DNA of 64,000 bases, taken from positions 124,001 to 188,000 of the forward strand of contig JANATG010000014.1 in NCBI GenBank assembly GCA_029449235.1. The letters run 5' to 3'. Positions within the stretch are counted from its first letter, which is position 1. The number at the start of each line of letters is the position of its first letter. This document shows, piece after piece, positions 42,833-56,258 of this stretch. The notes under the pieces are model-generated. The model ran no database searches. It saw only the letters and a program-made list of their open reading frames with translations, and was not told the DNA's origin. The DNA comes from Linnemannia schmuckeri (Eukaryota > Mortierellomycota > Mortierellomycetes > Mortierellales > Mortierellaceae). A program made the position numbers and the translations under genes.

Positions 42833-45167
42833 CATTGGAACGTCAAAAGGATCATGTCTTTTCCTGGTAAACACTTCTGTGCTAGTGTTTGTTGTTTGTG
42901 TTTGCGTTTGTGCTTGCGTATATGTGTTTTTTCTTTATGGAGGGACCCTGTCCTTGTGGACACTGGATGGAGCTAGTCCTAATATGTGAATGAATTGTTG
43001 AACAAGAGAGCGGGGTAACTCTTCAATGGGTACTTTCTCGGTAGTAGAGAGGGTTAAGAGAGCGATGCCGCCGACTCCGCATGACCATTTTGTCGCCATT
43101 AGTGCGCAAACTGTAAAAGTGTGTAAAGGCAAAAAAAAGTTTTCTCTGGTGCCTTGCTCCGTCACCCTTGTTTATCTTTGCTTTGTTTCTCTGGTAGAAG
43201 CGACAGGGGGGAAAAAACGTGGGTAGGCTACTACAGTAGGGTGCATCGGTATTGTTAAGTTTGTATGTGGGTACAAGAGGTGAAGGTACAGACTGGATCG
43301 TCATTGGCATGGTGTTGTTTGTTCAGAGTCGTCATCTCACATGCGTTCGCTGCTCCTCCGCTCACAATAGCTATTCTGGGGTGCTATTATGTGTCGATTG
43401 TGGGTCCTTGGAACCCTCTTCGGGATATTACCTTCTTTCTACTACCCAGTTGCCGAGTCGATAAACGGCGAAAAGGTACAGTAACCTATGAGCTACTGTT
43501 GTCGCTATTGTGCGTTGACGGTGAGAAGATCAAAGAGAATATTTTTTTTTCGCCTCGTTTCACATTTTTCCTTCGATAAATAAATATGGCAGAAAAGGAG
43601 GAGTTGGACACAGGATCGAGTTTGGGAATTTTACAATGTTCTGCTCACGAATCTTTTTTTTTTTTTTTCTTTTGTATGGTGATATGTGCGGTTGCGGCTG
43701 CTCCTTATGCTACTGCTATTCGTACTTTTTTCTTTGTTCTTTTGCCTTGTTGCCGATTTTACCTTAGCACATTCTATGTTTAAGGAGAAGAATGAAGTGG
43801 ACGAAAGGAAATACAAAGCTATGAACTGCAAGAACGATAACAAAGCAAAAGTAGGTTATGGGCATGATCTTCACCGGTCGTCGCTATTCTTTGAGTGCAT
43901 TGCTGTCAACGACGACGAGGAGAGGAGAACCAATCAGGGCTGTTTGCTAGCCATTTCAATACAGCCTCCTTTCATCCAACACATCTTACTCCGTACTCCC
44001 TTTTCTCAACGTCCCCCCTTTTGTGATCCTCCGGCACACATGGACATGGAAATTGACATAAAGATTAGAAGCATTGCGGCAAAGAGTGAAAAAGAACGAC
44101 TATGAAGTAAACAAACAGACATATTTCGACGATCGGGGAATGGGATCCTTTGATATCCCTAAACAAAGGAAGGATCATGTCGATTTCCTTAGCTCGTTGG
44201 GATCGATACACGTGTGCTAGGTTGGAGTGAGACTTTACCTACTTGCGTTCGTGTTGGCTGGTGGCTGGGCCGGACTAGGTGGGACACATGCAGACAGATA
44301 GAGAGAGTGAGCGTGTGAGATAGCCGCAAGTATGGTGGAGAAACAATCGACCCAACCCAAGGAAGGATGTATGTGAGTACAAAAAAAAGAGAGTTCAAAA
44401 GGAGAGGGAGGGAGAGACTGGGCTAGTGAGATCCTTAGGCTAGTTTCTGGGTGCATATTCTTCGCGCGTGCTTCTTTGTCAAGCTCTTGCTTACTTGCTT
44501 GCTTGGTGGTGACGGAGGGGTGGATGGGCTTATCGGTGTAGTTGCTTATTACTTTAGTTGTCTCTTGTATTCAATTGCGATAGGATAAGGGACGTATATA
44601 TAGGCTGGTCTTCTCTCTTCCCTTTTCATTGTTTCCCTTTTCACCTCTCACTTTCCTCACCTCTTCTTTCCCTTTACCTTCGTTGAACGATACTTTCTTG
44701 CTGTTTCCTTCTTATTAACTCCCTTTTCTCCCTTCCTCCAACGACCAAAATTACAACAAGTCATCATCTCAACTCTTTCATTACATTTCTTCTCGTTGTC
44801 TTCATTCCTTGACATTCATTTCGTTCACTGCATGGCGCATTTCCTTCTCAATTGAATTTCCTTTTTTTTTGACTTTTTATTTTGTTGTCACACCATACAC
44901 ATACCACAACACCCCGCGCCTGTCATTACAATTGAGAAAGAGCCCTGATTCTTCTCCCTTACCCTCATTCTACCCCCTGTAGCTCGTTAGCTTACTTCTT
45001 TTCTCTTTTTCCACTCCTTGCTCTTCTATTTTTTCTCCTCTTGCTCTCTCCAACTCGCTGGCTCGTCAAGACGCCCTAAGAAGAGACACACGCTCTTTCG
45101 TTCCTTCTTTCCTTCCTCCAAGGGACTCTCCCTCTTCCCCACCCGTCCGCCAGCCAGTCCCAACAAG
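42674..45167. other. Intergenic, 2.5 kb
   Basis: Begins with the 3' flank of the bZIP gene and a T43 tract (42790-42832). The middle has short open frames without protein character (43686-44105 plus is the longest). From about 44610 to 45160 the plus strand is pyrimidine-rich and is the presumed leader of the antiporter gene. Confidence 0.5.
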
Positions 45168-48100
45168 ATGAACTCGACTGCAGAGCCGGAAAAGTCCACG
45201 GAGGGTGGTGAGTACAACTACCGGACACTGATCCTAGAAATTATTTTTTTGTGTGATGTTCCATTGATGAGCTTAGACATGATAAGGTCGTCAGTGGTAT
45301 GTGTTGTGGATTGGTATGGCGTGAAATTTATTTCAGGAACCAGACACAGAAAGTGAAGGGACTGTATGCATCATAATGCAAGCAATAGCAATAGCGAAAA
45401 AAAAAAAAAAAAAAAAAAAAAGCGATGCGAAGCAATGACGACAGGGGAAAGGGGAAGTGGGGTGGATGGAAAGGACACGCTACCGATGGGTAATCTTACT
45501 TCCTCCTTTATCTTTCTTTTCTTGCCCCCTATGCACTACCCTCTTTCTTTGTATTCATTCCCCTTGTCCACGCGTTTGGTCAACCTTGTGGTCATGGAGT
45601 ATAGATAAACGGAGTAAAAGGAAAGAAAAAAATGCAGAGATTGTTCAATGCAGTGTATCACAATCACACGCACAGGCACAAGCAGGAACAGAAGAAAAAA
45701 TGCGACTACTAAAGGCAGCAGTGTTTCGTGGGATGTATTGTGCTTACATGACCTTCGATTTTCTCTCTCCTTCTCGTCTCCTTGCTCTTTTTCTGTGACC
45801 CCCCCTATTCGCGTCGTTGTGTTTTTGGTATGTCACCCCCCACACTGCAGACAGGGGCTCGGTGTGTTTGTGTCATTGTACATTAGGGGTTGATTCAAGA
45901 GAGGAAAGAAAGTGGAGCATGCGGATCTCGAATTTTTTTTATGCAACGATGGTTTGTCCACCCGCCCACGTTTGAGTTCTCTTTCTGGGCAGACGGTGTG
46001 GAGGAAGGAGTGGACAAAGAGGAGAATGGACAGCCAGTTTCCTTTTTCCTGTTTGTTGTAGTTCTTGTGTCTGCCCCTGATACAATATTTTCTTTTCTTA
46101 TTGCCCTCCTGGAAAGACGCTCCTTTTGGACTGTCTCCTTTTTTTTTTTTTGCTTGCTTTCTTTTGCATCACTTTTTGTCCCTTCCCCACAAGTGTCCCT
46201 TTTCATCGACAACCACCTTGCACGCACCTCTCTCTCCTTCATCTCTCTCAAGATGGACTCTTATATTCTTGCCCTCCTTCCCCCCTCCCTCGTTCGCTGT
46301 TCATCCCCATGAGTGTATACGGCTCTTTTTTACTAAGGGCTAATAGGCTCAAAGGCTAACTTGGTGAATGTAGGGTATCGAAAAAAGGTCACTTGCTGCG
46401 ACCTTCCAAAACTAGCAAGAGGCAATGAGGCAACTTAAGTTGGTGTATGCCTCTTGATAGAACCTCGTAAGCCCTTTCAGGCATTGTCCAAAAGTAGTTA
46501 CTCTCCTTGTTTTTTCTTTCCTACTATCGCCTTACTTTTTTTTTTTTTTGTACATGGTGTCGAGTGGAGCAACTTCATCTACTGCTTACCACCCTAAGGA
46601 AGGCAGACAAGGTGAAAGAGAAAAAAAGAATTGCCTGTCAGCCTTCTTTGTCCTCTTGCTACCGTTTGTCTAAAGGATCGCACTAAAAGAAACAAAAAAA
46701 AGGAGATACATTTGCCACTTCAGAAGAAAAAATTGTTTGGCGAAACACAAATCCGGGCAATGGACGCGGACACGTTTCTTTTTTTTTTTCCTTTGGCGAA
46801 AAGAATTTTGTGGAATGTGAGACTAGGCTGGATGCACGGGATAGGATCTGCCTTGGTTCATTGTTATAGCTGACTGCCCTGGAATCTTTTCATCTACCTT
46901 TCTTCGCCTCCTTGGTCCCTTCCTTTATTTCCTTCATGCATGGTTGCATCCTGGACTCCGTCCTCCATCCCTTTTTTCCTCTCTCGTCCTCCGCATCCCA
47001 TACTACTTTTGAGTTTACGCATTTATATTCGCGTTCGCTTCTTTAGTCTGCACAACCTTGTTTATGTGTCTCATGTTAACCTTTTTCTTTCTTTTGTCTC
47101 CCTTTTCATCGGTGTTGTTGCTCCTTATTTTGCGATGACAATGTTCTAGGCAACATCCTGAGCGGTCAGAATCCAATTGCCTTCAATATGACCGATCCCC
47201 TACCCCTCTTCATCGTACAGGTAAGGTTTTTATTGTGTCTGATTTTGGCTGAATGCTGTCCAACTTGGACTTCGGCATTTTCGCACACGAAACAAAAGTG
47301 TTTTTGTCACGCGTTTGACAAATACCTATCCAAACGACACTTACTCAGTCATTCACGTTGCTCACTAAACAATACGCTTACCACGATGCCACATCTGTTT
47401 AGACGGTGATCATCCTAACGCTCTGCTACGGAGTCAACATCCTGTTCCACAAAATCCGTCAACCCAAAGTCGTCGCAGAGGTCATCTCTGGCATCATTCT
47501 CGGCCCTTCCATCATGGGTCAAATCCCCGGATTCAACGACGCCATCTTCCCTAAACAATCCATTCCCTTCCTCACCCTCGTCTCCAACCTGGGCCTTGTT
47601 TTGTTTTTGTTCTTGGTCGGATTGGAGTTGGACCCAAAGTTGATTCTGAAGAGAGCCAAGCATGCGTTAGGTATCTCTGTTGCTGGGTTGTTAGTCCCCT
47701 TTGTGCTGAGTTGCGGGGTTGCAGTTTTGTTATATAAGGAGTTTGAGAAGGATCCTGCTGAGGGTGGTGCTCATGCAGGAGAGTCGAAAACGCCAGCGCC
47801 CTTTGGGCAGTTTTTGCTGACCTGTGGAGTTGCAATGAGTCTTACTGTAAGTGTTTTTTTTTGTTCTTGATCCCGGCTTACTGCTTTCTTGTATGTCATT
47901 TCTTATGTACAGGGAAACGAACACGCTAGTAACCCTTCTGTACATTTTTTCTTTCGTTCTATGGCACCACTCGTTATCTAATAGGCCTTCCCTGTTCTAG
48001 CTCGTATCCTTGCAGGTAAATTACTCTCTACACTACTATCATCTCGCATTGCCAAGCTCTCCCGTCTCACGCACCCCCACATATGCTTAGCGCAATACCG

Positions 48101-51100
48101 AAACAACGAGCACTAACCATACACATTTTGTACGAACTACATCCTCGATCTAAAATAGAGATGCAGCTGATGAGCACAACAGTCGGGTTCATTACAGTCT
48201 GCGCCGCAGCGGCCGGAGACATTGTCGCCTGGATCCTGTTAGCCCTATTGGTTAGCTTGATCAATGCGACGACACCCATTATGCCGTTGTATGTTGTCCT
48301 CATGGCTATTGGGTGGTGTATTATTCTGGTGTGCATCGTCCGGCCTTTGCTATTGTCCCTTGTTCGACTCACCCATTCGGTATGTAATGATGTTCTTGTC
48401 CCGTTTGCTGTTCATTAAGCATTTGATATCTGTTCGTATGGCCCATTCGAGTACAATGTATTCTAATCCCACAATTCGACTTGTATACTTTTCTCTTGTT
48501 AATTAATAGGAGGAGGAACCTTCACAAAAGATGATTGCGATCACACTAGTCATCGTCTTGACAAGTGCGTTTGTGACAAACATTATTGGAATCCATTCGA
48601 TCTTTGGCGGATTCTTGATCGGGCTCCTCATTCCACACGATTCCGGGTTCGCGGAGGGACTTACCAGACGCATTGAAGATCTTGTCGGTGTCTATTTTCT
48701 TCCTATCGTAAGTTATTTTTTCCTTGCACTTGTGCAATTGAGGAGGAGATAAATATTCCAAGCTTGAAACAACTTACTTATTATTATTCATCTTCGAATT
48801 GAACGAATTAGTTCTTTGCATGCTCGGGATTGAAGACACAAGTCAGCCTGCTCAACAACGGTCAAACCTGGGGACTCGTCATCATGGTAACCCTCATATC
48901 CTTCTTTGGGAAAATGCTGGGCTGTGTCAGCGCCGCCCGGGCCAACGGAATGACCTGGCGTGAAGCCTTTTCGATCGGGTTTCTTATGAACTGCAAGGGA
49001 CTTGTCGAGTATATCATCCTGAATATTGGACATGATGCCGGGGTCATTAGTGACCGCGTGTTTGTGATCATGATTGCAATGTGTGTCTTGCTGACGATGG
49101 TCTCGACGCCATTTGTAGGGGTTTTGTATCCTGTGGCGTATCAGAAGGAGTTGGAGGTTCGCAGAGAGGCGGAGAGGAAGCAGCAGGCACTGGCGTTGAA
49201 ACGGTCTTTGACAGGTGGCAGTACGAAGCATGTGGATACTAAGGTAGAGAAGGCGGGGTTTTTTGCAGGGATCGCCAACAAGCTAAGAAGGAGAGGAGGC
49301 AAGACCCACGGACATGGACGGCAGCAGTCGTCGAACAAAGGCGACAATAACCATCTGGACGCGATTGACTCCCGGACCGATTATGATGATCTTGACGACA
49401 TTCGTGTCGATACTCCCGCCAGCCTGCATGGGGAGGAGATTCGTGGAGACCATCAACAACCGGCGTGGAAACAGAGGAACGGGATTATGTTTTGTCTGGA
49501 CAAGACGCCTAATGCTCCTGGAGTTATGACGCTGTTGCAGTTGTTCTCTGGTACAATGGTCCGCCGTGTGACGTCGACTAGTAACAAGTCTGACACCAAT
49601 TCGACGACCATTGCTGTGGGGAGTGATATCACCGAAGGAGGAAGGAGTTCCAACAACGAGAAGCTGGGAGTGAAGCAGGGACCAGAACGGTATAAGGGAG
49701 TCCTCCAACCGTCGATCGATATCTCGGACCCCGAGGGCAACCGTCGGACAAAACTTCAACATAAGCGGAGAGAGATTGTCGATGAATACGAGGTCAACTA
49801 CTCCAAGATCTATGCCATCCGGCTCCTCCACATCTCGGAACGCACCTCCGCCGCCATGTTGACCGCATCTCGTTGCATGGACCGGCTCTACAAGGATACT
49901 GTCATGATGATGGTCATGGCGTTTGCGAAGCTCAACTCTGTTCCCCTCAAACCCCTCGTCGCTATTTCTACGGACTCGGCGCAATCGACAGTCGCGCAGG
50001 ATATCTTGGACAGGGCTGAGGATCTGAACGTGGGATGGATTGTATACCCCTGGAACTCGTCCCATCTCACCGACTTGCCGTCATCTCACCAGGCTGGCCA
50101 ACCTCCAAGCGGAAGCCACCTGCAGCCCGGGATTATGATGTCGATGGCCAACCCCTCTGTTACTGCCGCAAGCGCCGTCTCCGTCCCCGGAACACCACTC
50201 GCAGGCACCCACGACTTTGGCTTTGGCCAGCCTTCTGGCATGTTCTTAGGATCCGGACCCCCTGACACATCTGTAGAAGCACCGCGTCAGTTTCCTTATA
50301 ATGTCTCCCGGTACTTTGACCACGACGAAGCCCAAAAGATTGCCAGCGGCGGACACGTTGATCTCTCCTCCAGCGGCCAGTCGCATCGAACCAGCATCGC
50401 CTCTAACACCAAGGTGCTCTCAAAATTAATCCCCTCCAGTGCGGAGTCAAATATCTCGACTGCGGTTTTGGTGGATAGGGGGTTGGGGCTTTTTGGAGGG
50501 GTTGAGCATTTGGTGGTACCGTTGCTTGGTGGGCAGGATGATTATGAGGCTCTGTGTTTGGCGAGTTGTCTTGCAAGGAGTACGCGGTGCTTTGTTACTG
50601 TTTTGAGGATGGCGAGCAGTTTGCCTGAAGGAGCAGGAGCAGGAGCAGGAGCAGGACAAGCATATGCGCTCCAAGCACACAACCAACATGCGCGCAATGG
50701 ATCTACCACCAACGATCGTTCCATCCCACCGACACCCCACGCTGGAAGGCACTCTGAAGAAGGCCGCTTCGACAACAGCGCTCCCCGCCATAACCACCAA
50801 GGAGGAGTAGTCCCTAAGGACGATGCAACGCTCTTCAAAAAATTCTTCCCCTGCAAGCCCCTCTTCCAGGGCGGCCAGACCCGGCACCAACAGCAGATTC
50901 TCCAACGCAACTGGTCTGCTGGTCGACTCGGCGATGGTCCTCTTCTGGGTGATGAGGGCATGAGTGACGATGAGGAAAGTCTGGAAGAAAATGATGAGAA
51001 GGGCGATCTGGAGGAAGGAGTTATGGCATTGTCGTTCCAGGAGTTCAACGATGCCATCCTTTGGGCCAGGTCGTGCCTTACGGCCCAGGATCTCATGGTG

Positions 51101-52186
51101 ATGGGGTTCGATTCTGCGGGTACGACTCCTATCGGTGGTGGTGGTGGGGGTGGAGGGGTTGGTACAGGAGTAGGTCTTCTATCGAGGACACCTTCACATC
51201 AAGGAGGTGGTCAAAGATTAAAGAGAGCAATGTCCGACCTGACATCCCGCGTCACTGCTGCCTCATCCCCCGATGACGGTACCCGCTCCAACATGACAAC
51301 CGCAACCGATAGCATCCACAGGATCCACTCCCCACCCATGTCACCACCTTCGATTCTCGAACGCCGCGGAATCAATCTCTCCCCGCCCTCACGATCTGAT
51401 AGCCCCCTCCAGAACCGTCTCCAACCTCTTCAGGATACATCGCTCTTCGCATCATCTACTTCAGCGCTCTCGACACCCGGATTACAAGGACAGGAAGGTG
51501 ATGTCCAGAGATTAGGTCGATCGGCAGAGAAGAAGAAAACTGGAGGATCTGGCTTGATGAGCAGATCACGAAGCCGCGGTGCTCGTTCATTATCCAGAGG
51601 CCGAAAACCCGAAACTCCCAATCTTGCTTCTAGTGCTACCGCAGGAGCAGGAGGAAGTGCACTGACGACATGTCAAGTCATGTTGGGCCTTGCCGCCGAC
51701 AGGATGATCCAATCCGGCGTTGTGTCAAGTCTACTTGTCGTCCGATCCCGCTGGTTCCTCGAACGGTCTAACCCATCTTCCTCCCATCACCAGCAGTATG
51801 CTGCTGCAGCGGACAATATCTTGAACCAATTCCGGTTCAACACCTCTCAATCGCCACACCAACTACAACAACATAGACGCGCCGCAAGCGACCAACAAAG
51901 CCAACATTCTCACCAGCAACAACAGAGCCGGTTCTCACAATATCACACCGAACAGCAACAACACCACGCCCGCAAGTTCTCTCAGGAGGTGATGCAGGAT
52001 CTTGTTGTCGATGGCCATGGGAGTAGTCCCAAGAGTAGGGGGCCTAGTGTGAGTTCTGGGAGTGGTGGAGGAGGGCAAGGAGGATCGAGGGTGCCGGATG
52101 TGACGTTTGTTGATATGTCAAGTGTACCCGCAGGAGGAGGAGAGAGTGAGTTACAGACGCCACGGATGTCAGGCGAGTCTGTGTAA
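45168..52186 (+). CDS. KHA1: Kha1-type K+/H+ antiporter (CPA2 family)
   Basis: Seven exons join in frame into 1459 residues: 45168-45207, 47150-47220, 47403-47846, 47985-48015, 48159-48379, 48510-48707, 48812-52186. The start GGNILSGQNPIAF and TDPLPLFIVQ mirrors yeast Kha1. The Na+/H+ exchanger domain follows (IRQPKVVAEVISGIILGPSI, SNLGLVLFLFLVGLELDPK, AFPVLARILA, AAGDIVAWILLAL, IIGIHSIFGGFLIGLLIPHD, YFACSGLKTQVSLLNNGQTW, NCKGLVEYIILNIG), with about 12 membrane helices expected. Family members exchange K+ for H+ in endomembranes and affect pH homeostasis. The cytosolic tail of about 1050 residues is low-complexity (Gly, Ala-Gly, Gln/His and Ser-rich), far longer than in yeast Kha1 (873 residues in total). 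Intron 1 is unusually long (1942 bases) and holds an A25 run. The exon 1-2 junction is supported by similarity to Kha1. Confidence 0.88.
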
Positions 52187-52553
52187 AGGAGTGGGCTTGT
52201 AGATACAGTCACGGATGCATTTTCAAGCATTTTCGTTGTAGAAACATTTTCAACCAATATATACTCGTTATTATCCCTTTGACAATATAAAGTCGCTCTA
52301 GATTGATAACAAAATACGCAGATGTGAAATATCATTTTCTGGGTGAACTCGAACAATGCGCACCTAAATTTTAGAATGCTTTGGCATTGATTTTTATTTC
52401 GTTCACTCCATTGGACGCAACTTCGTCGTTTTTTTTTTTAGCTGTGCCTTATATCGACTTCTGTGAATGCCTCTATTCTTTACAGCCTTTCCCTCTCCCT
52501 TCTACTATATCTGCTTCATCTCAAAATGACCCTCACACACTTTTTACAGCATT
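52187..52553. other. Intergenic, 3' flank of the antiporter gene
   Basis: AT-rich, no gene. The left end of the following transposon relic could lie here, but no terminal repeat was recognised. Confidence 0.45.
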
Positions 52554-53816
52554 ATGCCGCCTGTCAGGAGGAGGACGAACAAAAAAATTGACGACTCTAC
52601 TAGGGAAAGGATCATTGAACTGGTCACTGACCAGGGCAAGACCATGGCATCGGTAGCTAGCACCCTCAACATCCCCGCGTCTACTGTCAGAAGCATCGTC
52701 AACACCCTCATTCGGGCCAGCCGCGTATCCAAGCTGCCTAAGGATGGCAACCGTATCAGCAGGATCCAGCAATCGCGGCTTGACTGGCTCACCAAGAACA
52801 TGGACGAGTTTGCCGGTCGCTCTGTTGAGTGGCTCACCAACCAGATGAATGAGCACTTTCAGATCCAGTCTCCCCTTGCACGACGTACTGTGAACAGAGC
52901 CATCAACAAGCTCACTACCTATACACTCAAGCTGCTGAGGGCCGAGTCAGAAAAGTACAACGACCCTGAGTGTATTAAGGCCCGACAACAATGGACTGAT
53001 AATGTACTCCAGGGTCCTGGCACTATGAATCACTTCGTCTACATTGACGAGGCTGGCTTCAAAGCGCACATCACCCGCAAGTATGGCCGCGCTCCCCGAG
53101 GCACAGGCGTGCTATCTAGAGGGTCCCCTACAACCGTGGCTCGAACATGTCCTTAGCCACTGCGGTGGATAAGACGAGCATCCTAGCGTACCACTTCAGG
53201 CGCGATGCCTACAACCAAGAGACATTTACCAAATTTTTGGAGGATCAGCTCTTCCCTCGTCGCGAGGACAGGCACCGTATACTACTCATGGACAACGACA
53301 AGTTCCTCAAGATCCAGAGGGTCAAGGGTGCCGACACTACAAGTAGTCACACCATTCTCTTCTTCCCTCCATACAGCTCTCATCTCAATGCTGCAGAGTC
53401 CGCCTTCAGTAGTGTCAAAGCCTATGTCCGTCAGGAGATTGTCCAAGCTGAGACCCTTGCGAGCCATGTAGCACATGGTCTAGCGAATTGATGCTGCAAT
53501 GGCAAGAGAGTGGATCCGCAAGGTTGGGCAAAATTTTCAGCTTTTACTTTCTGGAACTCTACTTGGGCGTCTTTTTGATGTCCGCGAAGCCCTTTCTGAG
53601 GGTTATAAAGACCCGTATATTGAGGGTTGGGATGATGAACTAGAGTATGAAGACAGGGAAGAGGAGAGGATGTGGACGTGGACGAGGAGGAAGAGGAAGA
53701 AGAAGAGGAGGAGGAGAAGGAGGGAGAGGAGGAGGAAGAGGAGGAGAGGGAATTTCACTCGCATGCTCGTAAGTATCCACACCCTTCGCCCCCGATCGGG
53801 GAAAGCGCGAAATTGA
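52554..53816 (+). pseudogene. Tc1/mariner-like (IS630-type) transposase relic
   Basis: Three frames carry one transposase. 52554-53156 has a helix-turn-helix N-terminus (TRERIIELVTDQGKTMASVA, LNIPASTVRSIVNTL) and the first catalytic Asp in HFVYIDEAGFKAH. After a frameshift near 53110-53130 the next piece starts VPYNRGSNMSLATAV and has the second Asp in ILLMDND and the Glu in FFPPYSSHLNAAESAFSSVK (to 53491). After another frameshift near 53485 the C-terminus (RIDAAMAREWIRKVG) runs into a long Arg/Lys/Glu-rich purine tract (53676-53756) and stops at 53816. The D-D-E residues are still visible, but the two frameshifts make it inactive as it stands. Confidence 0.78.
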
Positions 53817-53862
53817 GGGGTTTAGGACAGCGATATTCAATTTACAGTCGTACCCTCCCTAT

Positions 53863-53904
53863 CCCCCCGATGGTCTTAGCGACATAAATGTCGCCAATTT
53901 TTTT
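53863..53904. repeat. piggyBac-like terminal inverted repeat, left
   Basis: Begins with six C and is matched in inverted orientation by 56259-56299. Confidence 0.75.
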
Positions 53905-54132
53905 GGGTTCAAATCACGTGCAACCCCATATGATAACAGGCAAAAAGAGAGGACAACTTTGGAAGGGCCCCGGGTCCCAGGTACCAGGCTTACACCTTCT
54001 TTTTTTTTTTTATTCGTTGTTCATATGTATTAAAAGCTTGCATTCTGGTCAAAAGAGGGGGAGAAATATGTGGATATGGAGGGGTACACTACGGAATACC
54101 ATGATACTCTTTGTAACAATTGCGTGTTCCAC

Positions 54133-56031
54133 TCAGGCACAAAGGCACATCGCAGAACCCACACTTCCATGTCGTTGTGGTCTTGGCGTCATAGCTCTCG
54201 TCCTCCAGTACAGTGGCGTTGTAGCGGCAGAAGATACAATTTGGGTGAGTACCTTCAATCTTGTCTGGGTAGTGTTGGCCCTTATGGAGAAGTCGAAGGG
54301 CTGGGAGCTCCTGTCTTTTTTGGTGACATATATTTTTTTGTGGGATGGTGCGTGTTGTTTATGATGGTGTTGTCGTGTTGCTTTGATGTTAGGTGAGTCG
54401 TTCTGAATGCCTTCGGTTGCCAGTGACCATGCCAAATTGATTCTGAACTCGTTGTGGGAAAGTGTGCATCCTTGTGGTTTGTAGATTCGGTAGGAGTTGA
54501 CAATGGTGGTATCCAAAATCCAGAAAAAGAGTGGCATCCACGTTCTGAAAACAGTCAATTGAATGTTGTAGTATGATCTGAACTGGTCACTTAGATCGAC
54601 CCCGTTCATCTTGTGATTGTAGTCGTCAATGATCTTGGGGATATCAAAAAAGGCGTAGTGTTTGCCTTTGAATGGTGCACGGGCGTGAGTGGCGTTGGTG
54701 CTGGTGGTTCGAGGGCGATATCAAAGACGAGAGATTCGGGCGTTGTCACCGGCGATCTGGTGGATGGTGCTAAGCGTGGGGACAGGTGCATTAGCAACCC
54801 AAACAACAGCAAGGACAGTGTTGTCAACAACGGCGCCGGAGAGTTAGTCCCATTCGTACTTGAGCTTCTTATCGACTTTAAGAGGAGGAGGGAACTGCTT
54901 GGAGTTGATGCGGGCTGTGCCACAAGCACCGATCTCGAGACCGCGCAGGTGCTTGAACAGCGGAATGTTGGAGAAGAAGTTGTCCATATATATGTTGAAT
55001 CGGTGGACCTCATAGGGGAGTGCTTTGGCGAGATGAACAACTGCTGCAGATGTTGCGTTTAGACCTTCAATAGGCTTTACCCCAATGACAGACGACATGC
55101 GAGAATAGTAGAGGAAGGAAAACGTGTACCCTGACTCGCATAGCGCATAGATCTTGTAACCCTCGGGAACGGGCTTGCACTTCATCTTGACAGTGTGTCC
55201 GCTGCGCCCAGAGAAACGGACAATCATCTCGTCAACGGAGACATCGGTAGAGGGGATGTAGAAACTTCTGAAATTGTCAGAGAGTTTTGTTGAAAGAGGC
55301 TCGAGTTTGGAGTACCAGTGCTCTTCGGGTTCATGTGGGGAGGATATGTGAAAACAACGTTTTAATTGCTTGAAGCGATAACAGGTCATGAATCTTCAAA
55401 TATCGTGATGAGGGAACAGGGAGGAAGTAGACCAAAGATCCTCGACAGGGCCCCTGGGAACAAAGACACCAAAATAAATGATGATGTCTATAAAGATGCG
55501 GAGCTCCCCGGATGTAGTATCCTTCCACTTGCGAGCCCCCTCATTCAAACCGGCGTCCTTCTGTGCGGCGTAGGCGTTAGTGTTGGCTGCAAGCTCGGAG
55601 AGGATAGAGTCGGTGAAAAAGAGGGAAAAGATTCGCAGAGGAGGCAAGGCTTCGCCAAGAAGAAGAGCAGGAGGAAGATTGGGGTGTCCTCCATGAGCCG
55701 GCTTGGGATGAAGAAAGACGTTGTCGAAGGAGGGTGCCTCAGGGAGCTTTGGTACAACCTTCTTGGCGCGAGGTTTCCTTTTGGTAGCTCGGGTAGTAGA
55801 AGATCCAACGTTAGCAACCTCTTCCTCCTCTTCGCCCTCCTCTTCCTCTTCTACCGCATCCTCAGTCAGAATGGCGGGTTGTCGGCGTCGGATCGTGTAT
55901 TCATACTCTTCTCCTTCCTCCACCACTCCTTCCTTCACCTCTCCCTCCTCTTCCTCCTTCTCAACAGAGTCAGGGGTCACCTCAACAGGAGCAGGCGTCT
56001 CTTCGATGATCTTACGACGGCGGGAGGGCAT
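54133..56031 (-). pseudogene. piggyBac-type transposase, broken by in-frame stops
   Basis: One continuous frame runs from the ATG at 56031 to 54133, interrupted by TGA (55396-55398), TAA (54844-54846) and another TGA near 54720. The N-terminus is acidic with basic patches (MPSRRRKIIEETPAPVEV; KRKPRAKKVVPK), followed by the DDE_Tnp_1_7 (piggyBac/PGBD) domain: ELRIFIDIIIYFGVFV, TCYRFKQLKRCFHIS, STDVSVDEMIVRFSGR, EGYKIYALCESG, FNIYMDNFFSNIPLF, EWD, and IIDDYNHKMNGVDLSDQFRS. The expected Asp residues (DEM, MDNFF, MNGVDLSDQ) are present. Because the frame is otherwise unbroken, the decay is recent. No cysteine-rich C-terminal finger is obvious. Confidence 0.8.
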
Positions 56032-56258
56032 GGGGATTAGGAGTTGGGCGAAGTGAATGTGGATAAGGTTTGGGTGATGAATGGGTGAGAGAGATAAGAA
56101 GGAATGAATGCAATTGCAATTGACAACAAAAAACATATAACCGTTGGTCAGCTACCAACACTAACAGACGTTGTTTTGCACGAGAAATCTATTTTTTACG
56201 TTACCGAAGGGGGTCTCCAAGCCCTTTTAAGAGATATCATTGTCTAACCAAAAATTTT

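Noticed and set aside
43686..44105. Possible small secreted protein of 139 residues
   Set aside because: The hydrophobic start comes from T-rich sequence and the remainder has no cysteine pattern or repeats; not enough to support a gene.
47188..47409. Frame extending antiporter exon 2 without splicing
   Set aside because: The unspliced reading loses the Kha1-like sequence; the GTAAGG donor and TTTAG acceptor restore it exactly.
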